Assembly (NCBI GenBank): GCA_039024315.1
Contig: JBCCQN010000275.1
Span: 1 to 9,474 of the forward strand
DNA length: 9,474 nt
Origin: JBCAWW01 sp039024315
GTDB lineage: Bacteria; Bacteroidota; Bacteroidia; J057
Direction: 5' to 3'
The position numbers and the translations under genes are program-made. Every line of letters begins with the position of its first letter. Positions within the stretch are counted from its first letter, which is position 1. Positions 1 through 6,600 of the stretch are shown piece after piece. Under the pieces are notes generated by a model. It had not been told where the DNA came from. It saw only the letters and a list, made by a program, of their open reading frames with translations, and did not search any database.

Positions 1-777
1 CTGCGCCTTAGCGCTGGTCGCGGCCAACGTACCGCTAATATTTTTGCTGAAAATAGTGGTTTGCTCGCCAGCAGTCGTCGGGTCATCATCCGCGGTGGTG
101 ATAGTGATAAGCCTTATGGCTTAGATCAAGAAATCGCCTGGAACTATGGCCTAAATCTGACACAACTATTTACCCTCGATTATCGTGAAGGCAGCATCAG
201 CTTTGACTTTTATCGCACTGACTTTGTCAACCAAATTGTGGTGGATGTCGATCAGAGTCCTCGCCAAGTGGTCTTTTACAATCTTGATGGCAAGTCCTAC
301 TCCAATAGCTTTCAAGCCCAGCTTGATTATGAATTGATCAAGCGTTTGGACCTAAGATTGGCTTATCGTTGGTTTGATGTGATGACGACCTATGATGGTC
401 GGCTGCGGCAAAAGCCTTTGATTTCGGCGCATAGAGCTTTTGTCAACCTCGCTTATGAAAGTCGTAACTACTGGAAGTTTGACCTTACGCTCAATTGGCA
501 GGGTAAAAAGCGGATTCCCTTTACCTCACGCAATCCTGACAGCTATCGACTTAGTCAAATCGCACCCGCTTTCTTTTTGCTCAACGGGCAAATCACTAAG
601 ACTTGGCAGGAAAAGTTCGATGTCTATCTTGGCGTAGAAAATCTCCTCAATTTTACTCAGGAAAATCCGATCCTCGCCAGCGACGATCCTTTTGGCCGTA
701 ATTTTGATAGCTCTTTAATTTGGGGACCGATCTTTGGCCGAAATGTCTATCTCGGCCTGCGATATAGTATCAAGTAA
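1..777 (+). CDS. TonB-dependent receptor, C-terminal beta-barrel portion (5'-truncated by window edge)
   Basis: This is an outer-membrane receptor that imports a ligand using energy from the TonB-ExbBD complex; the ligand cannot be told from this part. The frame is open from base 1, so the TTG at 61 is not the real start, and 258 codons are visible before the TAA. The plug domain, TonB box and signal peptide lie outside the window. The visible part alternates aromatic and charged residues in beta-strand style (for example FDFYRTDFVNQIVV and YNLDGKSYSNSFQ). It has the late-barrel phrase YLGVENLLNFTQENPI and ends in a terminal strand, NVYLGLRYSIK, as expected for an outer-membrane barrel recognised by the BAM machinery. 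The pattern fits Bacteroidota receptors that are not clearly SusC-like, and no SusD follows. It converges on the antiporter gene. The family call is firm; the substrate is unknown. Confidence 0.9.
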   Translation: MRLSAGRGQRTANIFAENSGLLASSRRVIIRGGDSDKPYGLDQEIAWNYGLNLTQLFTLDYREGSISFDFYRTDFVNQIVVDVDQSPRQVVFYNLDGKSYSNSFQAQLDYELIKRLDLRLAYRWFDVMTTYDGRLRQKPLISAHRAFVNLAYESRNYWKFDLTLNWQGKKRIPFTSRNPDSYRLSQIAPAFFLLNGQITKTWQEKFDVYLGVENLLNFTQENPILASDDPFGRNFDSSLIWGPIFGRNVYLGLRYSIK

Positions 778-869
778 ATGTTTGGATAAGGTATTGAATA
801 CAGAGAAACAGAGAAAAACGATTGAACCACAATCTCTCTGTTTCTCTGTGCCTCTGTGTTTCAAATTAA
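778..869. repeat. Convergent intergenic hairpin built from an octamer repeat (ACAGAG type)
   Basis: Two perfect 15-bp inverted arms, ACAGAGAAACAGAGA at 800-814 and its reverse complement at 835-849, flank a spacer. The spacer holds a second small stem, GATTG at 820-824 with CAATC at 830-834, around a five-base loop (825-829). Five bases (815-819) bulge on one side only. Read on the minus strand, 858-835 is three successive octamers: CACAGAGG, CACAGAGA and AACAGAGA. The element sits between the stop codons of two convergent genes, so it could end transcription from both sides. Neither side has a long uninterrupted T tract after the stem, so a classic rho-independent terminator is only possible. 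Similar CACAGAG-rich intergenic elements occur in many bacterial genomes as dispersed repeats; that is recollection, not a search. Confidence 0.7.
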
Positions 870-2786
870 TTATTCTTCAAAACGCAAAGCCACTTGATCT
901 AATTCTTCCTCTGGCCCGACCAGCGTAACCAGATCTCCGGCTCTAAACTGCGTCCTGCCATGTGGGATGATAAACTGTCCATTGCGATTGATAGAGAGAA
1001 CAATCACATCTAGCGGTAGCCTTACCTCTCTGAGGTACATGCCTACTACTTCTGGACTACGTACTTCCAGCTCGATGGTATCTTGATGGTCTTCTCGGCC
1101 TAGAATGAGAGAGGTCGCCTGCGGCGAACGCACCATATGATCCAATAGACTCACGATGGCAGTAGCGGGATTGACAATCAATACCCCCAGTTCGTGGAAC
1201 TTCTCTAGGTTGGCAGGATCATTGAGCTGGACGATAATCTCGCGAGTACCAAAATGCTCGTAGGCAATTTCGCAGATGGTATAGTTTTTACTATCGCTGC
1301 TCATACACACGATAGCTTCGGCATTGGCAGCATCATGGGCTTGGAAAGCTTCCAGATCCCAATTATTTACCGTACTGATTTGGATGCCTTCTTCTAGCAG
1401 ATTACTGGGGATCTCAGTCTGTAAAGTTAGGATCTTAACGTTCCACCCGTGGGACATCAAACTCCTCGCCAAAGCAACCGAAGGTCCCTGTAGCCCACAG
1501 ATGATCGCATCTCTTACGCCGTCAAATATCGGCGTCTGGGCTCTAACATGAGACTCGCCAACTTTGGTCAGGGCCCATTTGAAGAGCGGCGGTCCCACTA
1601 CTTGGTTCATGACAATCACGGCGATGATGATGGTCGCAAATTCATTGCCCCATTCTGGATACTCATAGGCAATTACGGTAGCTAAGCCTAGACCCACTCC
1701 CGCTTGAGTTACAAAAGGCATCCAGTTGATGCCCCAAAAGCTACGGGGATCTCCTCCCGTAGAGCCTCCAACAAAACCGGCAATCACCATGGAGATTATC
1801 CTAACGGCAAAGAGAATCAAGGCAATGCCCCAAACTCCGGCCAAGACATCCAAAGCCATGCTTTCTCCTGTCAGAGTGAAAAAGGCGATATAAATAGAGG
1901 GACCTATTTTATGGAGAATTTCTTCCCAAGTCTGGCGATGTTTGCTATAGTTAGTTACCACAAAGCTGCCCAAGATACAGATGAGGAGGGGTTCTAAGTA
2001 TAATTCATGTCCGAGTATGCCACCACTATAATCCCTGACCCAAGCGGAAAATAAATACACTCCCCAGCCGATGGCCACGGTGAGTACACTCAGCATCCAC
2101 TCTGGCATCATAAGATTGAGCACAAAGGACAAGAGCTTGCCCAGTAAATAGCCCAAACCAAAAGAGATCAAAAGTTCTACTAATAGAAAACCGATGGAGG
2201 CGCCACTAAATTCTTCGCCATTGATCAGCGTTCCGCTCAGCGAAAAACATACAGCAAACAAAATGATCACGAGGACATCCTTGATTACGGTGACCCCGAT
2301 TGCGGTTTGGGTAAATGGCCCCTTGGCGCGTAATTCGTTGATTACAGCGATGGCTGAGGCGGGGGATCGAGCTACAAAGATGGTCCCAGTAAGAGTAGAA
2401 ACAGCGATTTTGGCCTGAGTCGTCATTTCCTGCATGAAGGGAATCCAATCAGCCAAAAAGAAGACCGCCAAGGCACTCAATAAGAAGGTAATGACCAGCT
2501 GCCCCAGCGTATTGGCGGCAATGCTACGATATTGGGTCCGAAGCTCCTTGAGATAGAGTTCTGAACCCGCAGCAAAGGCGATAAATGCTAAGGATAAATC
2601 GTTGATGAAATGTAAGGAGGCTAGGGCATCCGCATGGAGTAGGTCCAAAACAAAGGGCCCCGCGACCATCCCCGTAAAAAGGAAGCCGGTGATCAGAGGA
2701 AGACGGACTTTTTTGAAAAATTGAGCTAACTGTCCTGCCGCGACGGCTACGATACCAAAACCAAGTAGAGCTTGTAGTATTGTCAA
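870..2786 (-). CDS. CPA2-family (Kef-type) cation:proton antiporter with C-terminal RCK (TrkA-N/TrkA-C) module
   Basis: This 638-residue inner-membrane protein should exchange K+ or Na+ for H+ and so help set pH and ion balance. Residues 1-405 form 12-13 hydrophobic segments of the Na+/H+ exchanger fold. The signature ARSPASAIAVINEL (139-152) is followed by an essential-type Asp170, preceded here by Lys169, and by PFVTQAGVGLGLA (357-369). Residues 425-545 resemble a TrkA-N/RCK nucleotide-binding domain and 565-638 a TrkA-C ligand-binding domain, so gating by a small ligand is likely. The nucleotide loop is degenerate (GLQGPS at 431-436). I chose the TTG at 2784-2786 because the frame closes nine codons upstream, no ATG or GTG lies between, and the next Met (40) is inside the second helix. 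It lies downstream of the S46 gene but is separated from it by a terminator. A weak -7-like TATCTTAG (minus strand, 2815-2822) could serve it. Ion specificity is not predictable. Confidence 0.9.
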   Translation of the reverse strand: MTILQALLGFGIVAVAAGQLAQFFKKVRLPLITGFLFTGMVAGPFVLDLLHADALASLHFINDLSLAFIAFAAGSELYLKELRTQYRSIAANTLGQLVITFLLSALAVFFLADWIPFMQEMTTQAKIAVSTLTGTIFVARSPASAIAVINELRAKGPFTQTAIGVTVIKDVLVIILFAVCFSLSGTLINGEEFSGASIGFLLVELLISFGLGYLLGKLLSFVLNLMMPEWMLSVLTVAIGWGVYLFSAWVRDYSGGILGHELYLEPLLICILGSFVVTNYSKHRQTWEEILHKIGPSIYIAFFTLTGESMALDVLAGVWGIALILFAVRIISMVIAGFVGGSTGGDPRSFWGINWMPFVTQAGVGLGLATVIAYEYPEWGNEFATIIIAVIVMNQVVGPPLFKWALTKVGESHVRAQTPIFDGVRDAIICGLQGPSVALARSLMSHGWNVKILTLQTEIPSNLLEEGIQISTVNNWDLEAFQAHDAANAEAIVCMSSDSKNYTICEIAYEHFGTREIIVQLNDPANLEKFHELGVLIVNPATAIVSLLDHMVRSPQATSLILGREDHQDTIELEVRSPEVVGMYLREVRLPLDVIVLSINRNGQFIIPHGRTQFRAGDLVTLVGPEEELDQVALRFEE

Positions 2787-2829
2787 ATTATTTTGCTTGG
2801 AAGTATGGAACTAATCTAAGATAAGCAAA

Positions 2830-2857
2830 AGGCTGCAGTGTATTTACACTACAGCCT
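2830..2857 (-). terminator. Rho-independent terminator of the S46 peptidase gene
   Basis: On the minus strand the arms AGGCTGTAGTGTA and TACACTGCAGCCT pair over 13 bp with a single G-U wobble and a minimal two-base AA loop; in practice the innermost pairs probably open to enlarge the loop. The stem is followed directly by TTTTGCTT. In plus-strand RNA the same position would be a C-A mismatch and no T tract follows, so both stem and tail point to minus-strand use. It lies 33 nt past the stop codon of the S46 gene and before the antiporter, which probably has its own promoter. Confidence 0.75.
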
Positions 2858-2889
2858 ACAATATAAAAAGTGTTTTTATCTTAAAATGT

Positions 2890-5202
2890 TTACTCGCTGA
2901 CAACCGTCATTTCGTCGATCAGATGGCTCGCACCGGCAAACTTGTCGATAATAAAGAGTACGTAACGAGCATCTACACAAATCGTGCGCTTAAGGTCTGG
3001 AAATACATGGATGTCTGAAGACATCGCTTCCCAGTTGCCATCAAAGGCTAGGCCGATGAGCTCTCCTTTGCTATTGATCACTGGCGATCCAGAGTTACCA
3101 CCAGTAATATCATTGGTGGTAAGAAAGTTGATTTCTAAGCGACCATCTTCTCCATATGGGCCAAAGTCCTTCGCCTTGTAGAGAGATTTTAGCTTCGCCG
3201 GAACGATAAACTCCTCGTTATTAGGATCTTCTTTTTCCATTACCCCAGCAAGTGTGGTATAATACTGATATAACATACCATCTTGAGGTTCGTAGGCGCT
3301 AACCGTCCCATAGGTCATCCGCATAGTGGAGTTGGCATCAGGATAAAAGTCTTTTTCGGCATTCATCTCCTGCATACCAGCAATGTAGCTTTTGCGTAAG
3401 TCAGCTATCTGAGTTTCGAAAGCGAGTTGACTCATACCGATTTTTGAGCGATATATGCCAACGATACCATTGATATAGCGGAGGATAGGATCCGCTTCTA
3501 AAGCTTCGGCAGTGGGAGCATTTAAGAAGGCTGCAAAACGGGCTTTGTCCGTGACGATCGCGCTAGAAAAAGCGTTGTCAACCCACTCGCTGATCTTTTC
3601 TTGGGGAGTCATTGGCTTTGGCGCTGGTCTCGGAGGAGGAGGGGGAGGCATTTCTTCTGCCATTTCCTGCTTCTTTTTCTTTCTACGCTTTTTCTTCTTC
3701 TTTTTAGGCATTTCTTCCATTACCTCTTTTACTGCCTCCACTACTGGAACTGGATCTGCGAGGATCTCTTGAAAAATCGCTGGATGAAGACTCTCAGGGA
3801 TATTTTCGTAATAGCTGATGGCCGTAGCCTTAAAGATTTCTCTATCGATGTCGAAGAAATAAGACTCATAATCAGTGTCCAATTCTGCTTGGTAAGACGC
3901 TACCATTTCAGCCAAGCCAGGATTTCCTTCGGTTGCTAATATGCCCCGCATAGGATTGAGCTTGAAATAGGCAGACTTTGCCGCATCTGATGCCAAAGCG
4001 GCAAAGTTGAGATAGCTCATAAAGCGATCAACTTCTTTGTTGTTCGCTTGTAGCTCTTCGATTTCTTGCAAAACCGTTCCATAAGCCATGGCACGGTCAT
4101 CGTTTTCATTGGCCCAATTGATAAACTGCTTTTCTTCTTGACGTTTTTCTTCGACTACATCATAACGCTTCATCATGGTCGTTTGACCGATGAGGTATTT
4201 GTAATAGTTCATCATAGAAGCATAATTTGAGGCCAATGCAATCCGAATCTTGTCGCTTTGGTCCATGGCTTCTTTCATGATAGAAGTTCTTTGACCAAGC
4301 AGGTGGATCATATCAGGATTTGATTGCTCTAAGGCCAAATCGACGGCAGCGGCACTGAGGTAACGAGAAGTCGATCCGGGATAACCCATGACCATTGCGT
4401 AATCATCTTCTTCTACTCCTTTGATTGAGATGGGGAGGTAATGACGAGGCTCATAAGGTTTGTTGTCGGCTGAATAATCAGCTGGCTTATTGTCAGCTCC
4501 AGCATAGACCCTTAGGACTGCGAAGTCCCCTGTATGGCGGGGCCACATCCAGTTGTCGGTATCACCACCGTACTTACCGATTGAAGTAGGAGGCGCGCCC
4601 ACTAGGCGTACATCACGAAATACTTCATAAACAAATAAATGATACTCTAAGCCGTGAAAAACTTCTTTTACTTCGGCTTCATAGCCATTGTCTGCGGTTG
4701 CTTCCTTGACAAGCGCTTGAACGGCTGCTTCGATTTCATCTGGCGCCGCGCTGCCGTCCTCTCCCAATATCTTGGCGGTAACATCTTCAGAGTGAATTAA
4801 AAATCCGGCTGTAGAGCCTGGAATTGGCAGTTCTTCGCCACGATTCATAGCCCAAAAGCCGTCGGTCAAATAATCACTAGCTTCACTCGATAGCGTCGCG
4901 ATGGCGTCATAGGCACAGTGATGGTTGGTTAGCATCAGGCCTTGGGGCGAGACCATCTCCGCAGTACAAGAACCCCCATTGAGTTTGACAATGGCGTCTT
5001 CTAAGCTGGGAGCTTCTTCATTATATACTTGATTGGCTGGGAGCTCAAATCCCAAAGCCTGCATGTCAGTATAATTTAGTTCGGCCGCTTTAAACGGCAT
5101 CCACATACCCTCGTGATTTTCGAGTGGCGTTTGTGCTTGTAGTGTGGCTGCACTGGCAATGAATGCCACCAGCAGTACAATACGATAGAATCCTTTCTGC
5201 AT
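2890..5202 (-). CDS. S46-family dipeptidyl-peptidase, DPP7-type (secreted or periplasmic)
   Basis: This serine exopeptidase removes dipeptides from peptide N-termini in the periplasm. Residues 1-23 are a signal peptide (hydrophobic core, cleavage after LQA). The chymotrypsin-like halves carry the triad His95 (TNHHC), Asp226 (HTGDF) and Ser704 (GGNSGSP), separated by the family's large helical domain. The residue 18 positions after the catalytic Ser is Gly722 (DGNWE). P. gingivalis DPP7 has Gly there and prefers hydrophobic or aliphatic P1, while DPP11 has Arg and takes Asp/Glu, so DPP7-like specificity is expected. At 770 residues it is about 50 longer than the roughly 710-720 usual for the family. 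The excess is largely explained by a charged and proline-rich insertion near 485-535, with 11 of 12 consecutive positions Lys/Arg followed by six prolines. ATG start with an AT-rich leader. It lies 121 nt downstream of the dehydrogenase gene on the same strand. Confidence 0.93.
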   Translation of the reverse strand: MQKGFYRIVLLVAFIASAATLQAQTPLENHEGMWMPFKAAELNYTDMQALGFELPANQVYNEEAPSLEDAIVKLNGGSCTAEMVSPQGLMLTNHHCAYDAIATLSSEASDYLTDGFWAMNRGEELPIPGSTAGFLIHSEDVTAKILGEDGSAAPDEIEAAVQALVKEATADNGYEAEVKEVFHGLEYHLFVYEVFRDVRLVGAPPTSIGKYGGDTDNWMWPRHTGDFAVLRVYAGADNKPADYSADNKPYEPRHYLPISIKGVEEDDYAMVMGYPGSTSRYLSAAAVDLALEQSNPDMIHLLGQRTSIMKEAMDQSDKIRIALASNYASMMNYYKYLIGQTTMMKRYDVVEEKRQEEKQFINWANENDDRAMAYGTVLQEIEELQANNKEVDRFMSYLNFAALASDAAKSAYFKLNPMRGILATEGNPGLAEMVASYQAELDTDYESYFFDIDREIFKATAISYYENIPESLHPAIFQEILADPVPVVEAVKEVMEEMPKKKKKKRRKKKKQEMAEEMPPPPPPRPAPKPMTPQEKISEWVDNAFSSAIVTDKARFAAFLNAPTAEALEADPILRYINGIVGIYRSKIGMSQLAFETQIADLRKSYIAGMQEMNAEKDFYPDANSTMRMTYGTVSAYEPQDGMLYQYYTTLAGVMEKEDPNNEEFIVPAKLKSLYKAKDFGPYGEDGRLEINFLTTNDITGGNSGSPVINSKGELIGLAFDGNWEAMSSDIHVFPDLKRTICVDARYVLFIIDKFAGASHLIDEMTVVSE

Positions 5203-5230
5203 GATAATTTGAGTTGCTAATATCTTTTTG

Positions 5231-5260
5231 AACGGACGAAAATACGAAAAGTCGCCCGTT
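5231..5260. repeat. Inverted repeat in the leader of the S46 peptidase gene
   Basis: AACGGACGA (5231-5239) and TCGCCCGTT (5252-5260) form a 9-bp dyad around a 12-base AT-rich centre. In minus-strand RNA, the sense of the S46 gene, the single imperfect pair becomes a G-U wobble, so the stem is complete; it would sit about 29 nt before the start codon. No T tract follows on that strand, so it is not a convincing terminator for the upstream dehydrogenase. In plus orientation a T7 run follows, but there is no plus-strand gene to end. It could be a 5'-leader hairpin or a protein-binding dyad; its function is unknown. The rest of the 121-nt gap shows nothing clear beyond a 7-of-8 match to the -7 box, TATTTTCG, inside the hairpin. 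Confidence 0.4.
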
Positions 5261-5323
5261 TTTTTGAGATGATCTTGATTTGTTCTCGATTATGTCAATT
5301 CTGACCGTTTTTTAGGGAATTTG

Positions 5324-6073
5324 TTACTCTCGGTAAACGTGAAATGCTGAAGCTTGAGCAGTGGGCATCAACACTAAGTCATTGATCGTAACATGAGGCG
5401 GAAGGCCTGCAGAATAAAATACGACATCTGCTACATCCTCTGCCGTCAAAGGATCTAAGCCCTTGTACACATTATCCGCAGCATTTTGATCGCCTTTGTA
5501 GCGTACTACCGAAAATTCAGTGTCCACCATACCCGGTGCGATATTGGTAACCTTGATGTGGTGCTCTAGCATATCAATCCGCATAGCTTGAGAAAGGGCA
5601 TCCACGGCGTGCTTACTAGCACAATAGACATTGCCACCGGGATAGACCTGCTTCCCCGCAATCGAAGCAATATTGATGATATGTCCCCCTTTCCCTCTGG
5701 CGATCATCAAGGGAGAGACTTCTCGAGTGATATACAACAATCCTTTGACATTGGTATCGATCATGCGATCCCAGTCTTCGTATAATCCTTCTTGGATTTT
5801 GGTGGTGTTGACGGCTAATCCGGCATTATTGATGAGGATATCGACCGCCTTCCATTCGTCTTCCAATTGTCCGACAAAGGCCTGTACCTGACTGAGCTCT
5901 CTTACATCAAAAGCGTAGGTTTGCACATCTGTATCAAGGCTTTCGGCCAATGATGCTAAGCGTTCCGCACGGCGGCCCGTCAAAATCAATCTATCTCCAT
6001 GCGCGGCAAATATCTCAGCACAAGCCTTGCCAATGCCTGCCGTGGCTCCGGTGATGAGTACGGTTCTTTTCAT
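5324..6073 (-). CDS. Short-chain dehydrogenase/reductase, YdfG-like NADP-dependent 3-hydroxy acid dehydrogenase
   Basis: This 249-residue cytoplasmic oxidoreductase most resembles E. coli YdfG, which oxidises L-allo-threonine, serine and related 3-hydroxy acids. The classical SDR pattern is complete. The cofactor loop TGATAGIG is at 8-15, and the Arg34-Arg35 pair after beta-2 favours NADP(H). Asp56 contacts adenine, NNAG is at 82-85, and the tetrad is Asn108, Ser137, Tyr150 and Lys154 (YCASK). YdfG-like features extend through the C-terminal half: EDWDRMIDTN, PGMVDTEFSVVRYKGD and the terminal INDLVLMPTAQ. Length matches the family (about 248). The ATG start is preceded by an A-rich leader and a candidate -7 box at 6109-6116. 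It is divergent from the small membrane protein gene. The family is certain; the exact substrate is inferred from YdfG. Confidence 0.92.
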   Translation of the reverse strand: MKRTVLITGATAGIGKACAEIFAAHGDRLILTGRRAERLASLAESLDTDVQTYAFDVRELSQVQAFVGQLEDEWKAVDILINNAGLAVNTTKIQEGLYEDWDRMIDTNVKGLLYITREVSPLMIARGKGGHIINIASIAGKQVYPGGNVYCASKHAVDALSQAMRIDMLEHHIKVTNIAPGMVDTEFSVVRYKGDQNAADNVYKGLDPLTAEDVADVVFYSAGLPPHVTINDLVLMPTAQASAFHVYRE

Positions 6074-6108
6074 ATTTGTTTTTTTATATTTCTGCTAAAT
6101 TGAGTTGT

Positions 6109-6116
6109 CAAACATA
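6109..6116 (-). promoter_or_regulatory. Candidate Bacteroidota -7 promoter box for the short-chain dehydrogenase gene
   Basis: The minus strand reads TATGTTTG, an exact match to TAnnTTTG, 35 nt before the ATG. This would give a leader of roughly 30 nt. The -33 TTTG partner is not at normal distance: one TTTG lies only 10 nt upstream of the box and another 26 nt upstream. The intergenic gap of 61 bp also has to serve the divergent plus-strand gene, for which only a weaker TATATTTC (6085-6092) is seen. Confidence 0.45.
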
Positions 6117-6134
6117 TTTCAATAAACAAAGCTA

Positions 6135-6587
6135 ATGTCAGACAAACGTTTTGAGTTTTGGCGTAAATGGCTTCTCTTAGCCAATCTGATGACCATTATG
6201 GTTGGTTTATTAGTGGCCTATGCCGGTAACAGTTTCGTTTTTGCCTTACACAACGCGGGCACCCAAGAGTTGTTTTTTCAGGGTCAGGCCATCACTGGCG
6301 ATATGCTATCCTTTAAAAATTGGCTCTTTGGCATTATCGGCGGCACCATCGTAGGCTTTCACGTATTGATGGTTTTTATCATTATTTACCCTTTCAGGGA
6401 ACGCCAGAGATGGGCTTGGATAGCACTTTGGGCGGGACTACTTTCGTGGTTTGTGATAGATTCAGGGATCTCGGCTTTTTATGGCGCCTTTTACAATATC
6501 CTCCTCATCAACCTTGTCGCCCTCCTCCTCATCGGCTTACCACTGATCATGACCAGAAGAGAGTTTAGCATGCTGAAGGACCAATAG
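6135..6587 (+). CDS. Small four-helix integral membrane protein of unknown function
   Basis: I do not recognise this 150-residue protein. Four hydrophobic helices are visible: about 11-31, 61-85, 92-111 and 115-139. The N-terminus is charged (MSDKRFEFWRKW) and would lie in the cytoplasm by the positive-inside rule, as would the basic loop RERQR (88-92) and the tail TRREF. A hydrophilic stretch of about 30 residues between helices 1 and 2 would face the periplasm. Helix 2 is glycine-rich (FGIIGGTIVGFH), and Asp109 and Ser110 lie at the end of helix 3 in WFVIDSGISAFYG. No catalytic or metal-binding motif is seen. The ATG is preceded by an AT-rich leader. It is the only plus-strand gene in its block, divergent from the dehydrogenase and convergent with the acetyltransferase, whose stop codon is 13 nt away. 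Its coding status is supported by the consistent membrane topology and clean boundaries. Confidence 0.82.
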   Translation: MSDKRFEFWRKWLLLANLMTIMVGLLVAYAGNSFVFALHNAGTQELFFQGQAITGDMLSFKNWLFGIIGGTIVGFHVLMVFIIIYPFRERQRWAWIALWAGLLSWFVIDSGISAFYGAFYNILLINLVALLLIGLPLIMTRREFSMLKDQ

Positions 6588-6600
6588 CGAAACTGAGGCG

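Noticed and set aside
61..63. TTG at 61 as the start of the receptor gene
   Set aside because: The frame is open to base 1 and the residues before 61 continue the receptor pattern; the gene begins outside the window.
1324..2448. Several open frames of 70-100 codons overlapping the antiporter gene (four on the plus strand, one on the minus strand in another frame)
   Set aside because: All lie inside a well-supported gene, have no recognisable domains and no spacing or leader suited to translation.
3512..3939. Two overlapping plus-strand open frames opposite the S46 peptidase, rich in Phe/Leu
   Set aside because: They are antisense shadows of the Lys/Arg and proline codons of the S46 gene; the hydrophobic look comes from complementing AAG/AAA and no independent start signals are seen.
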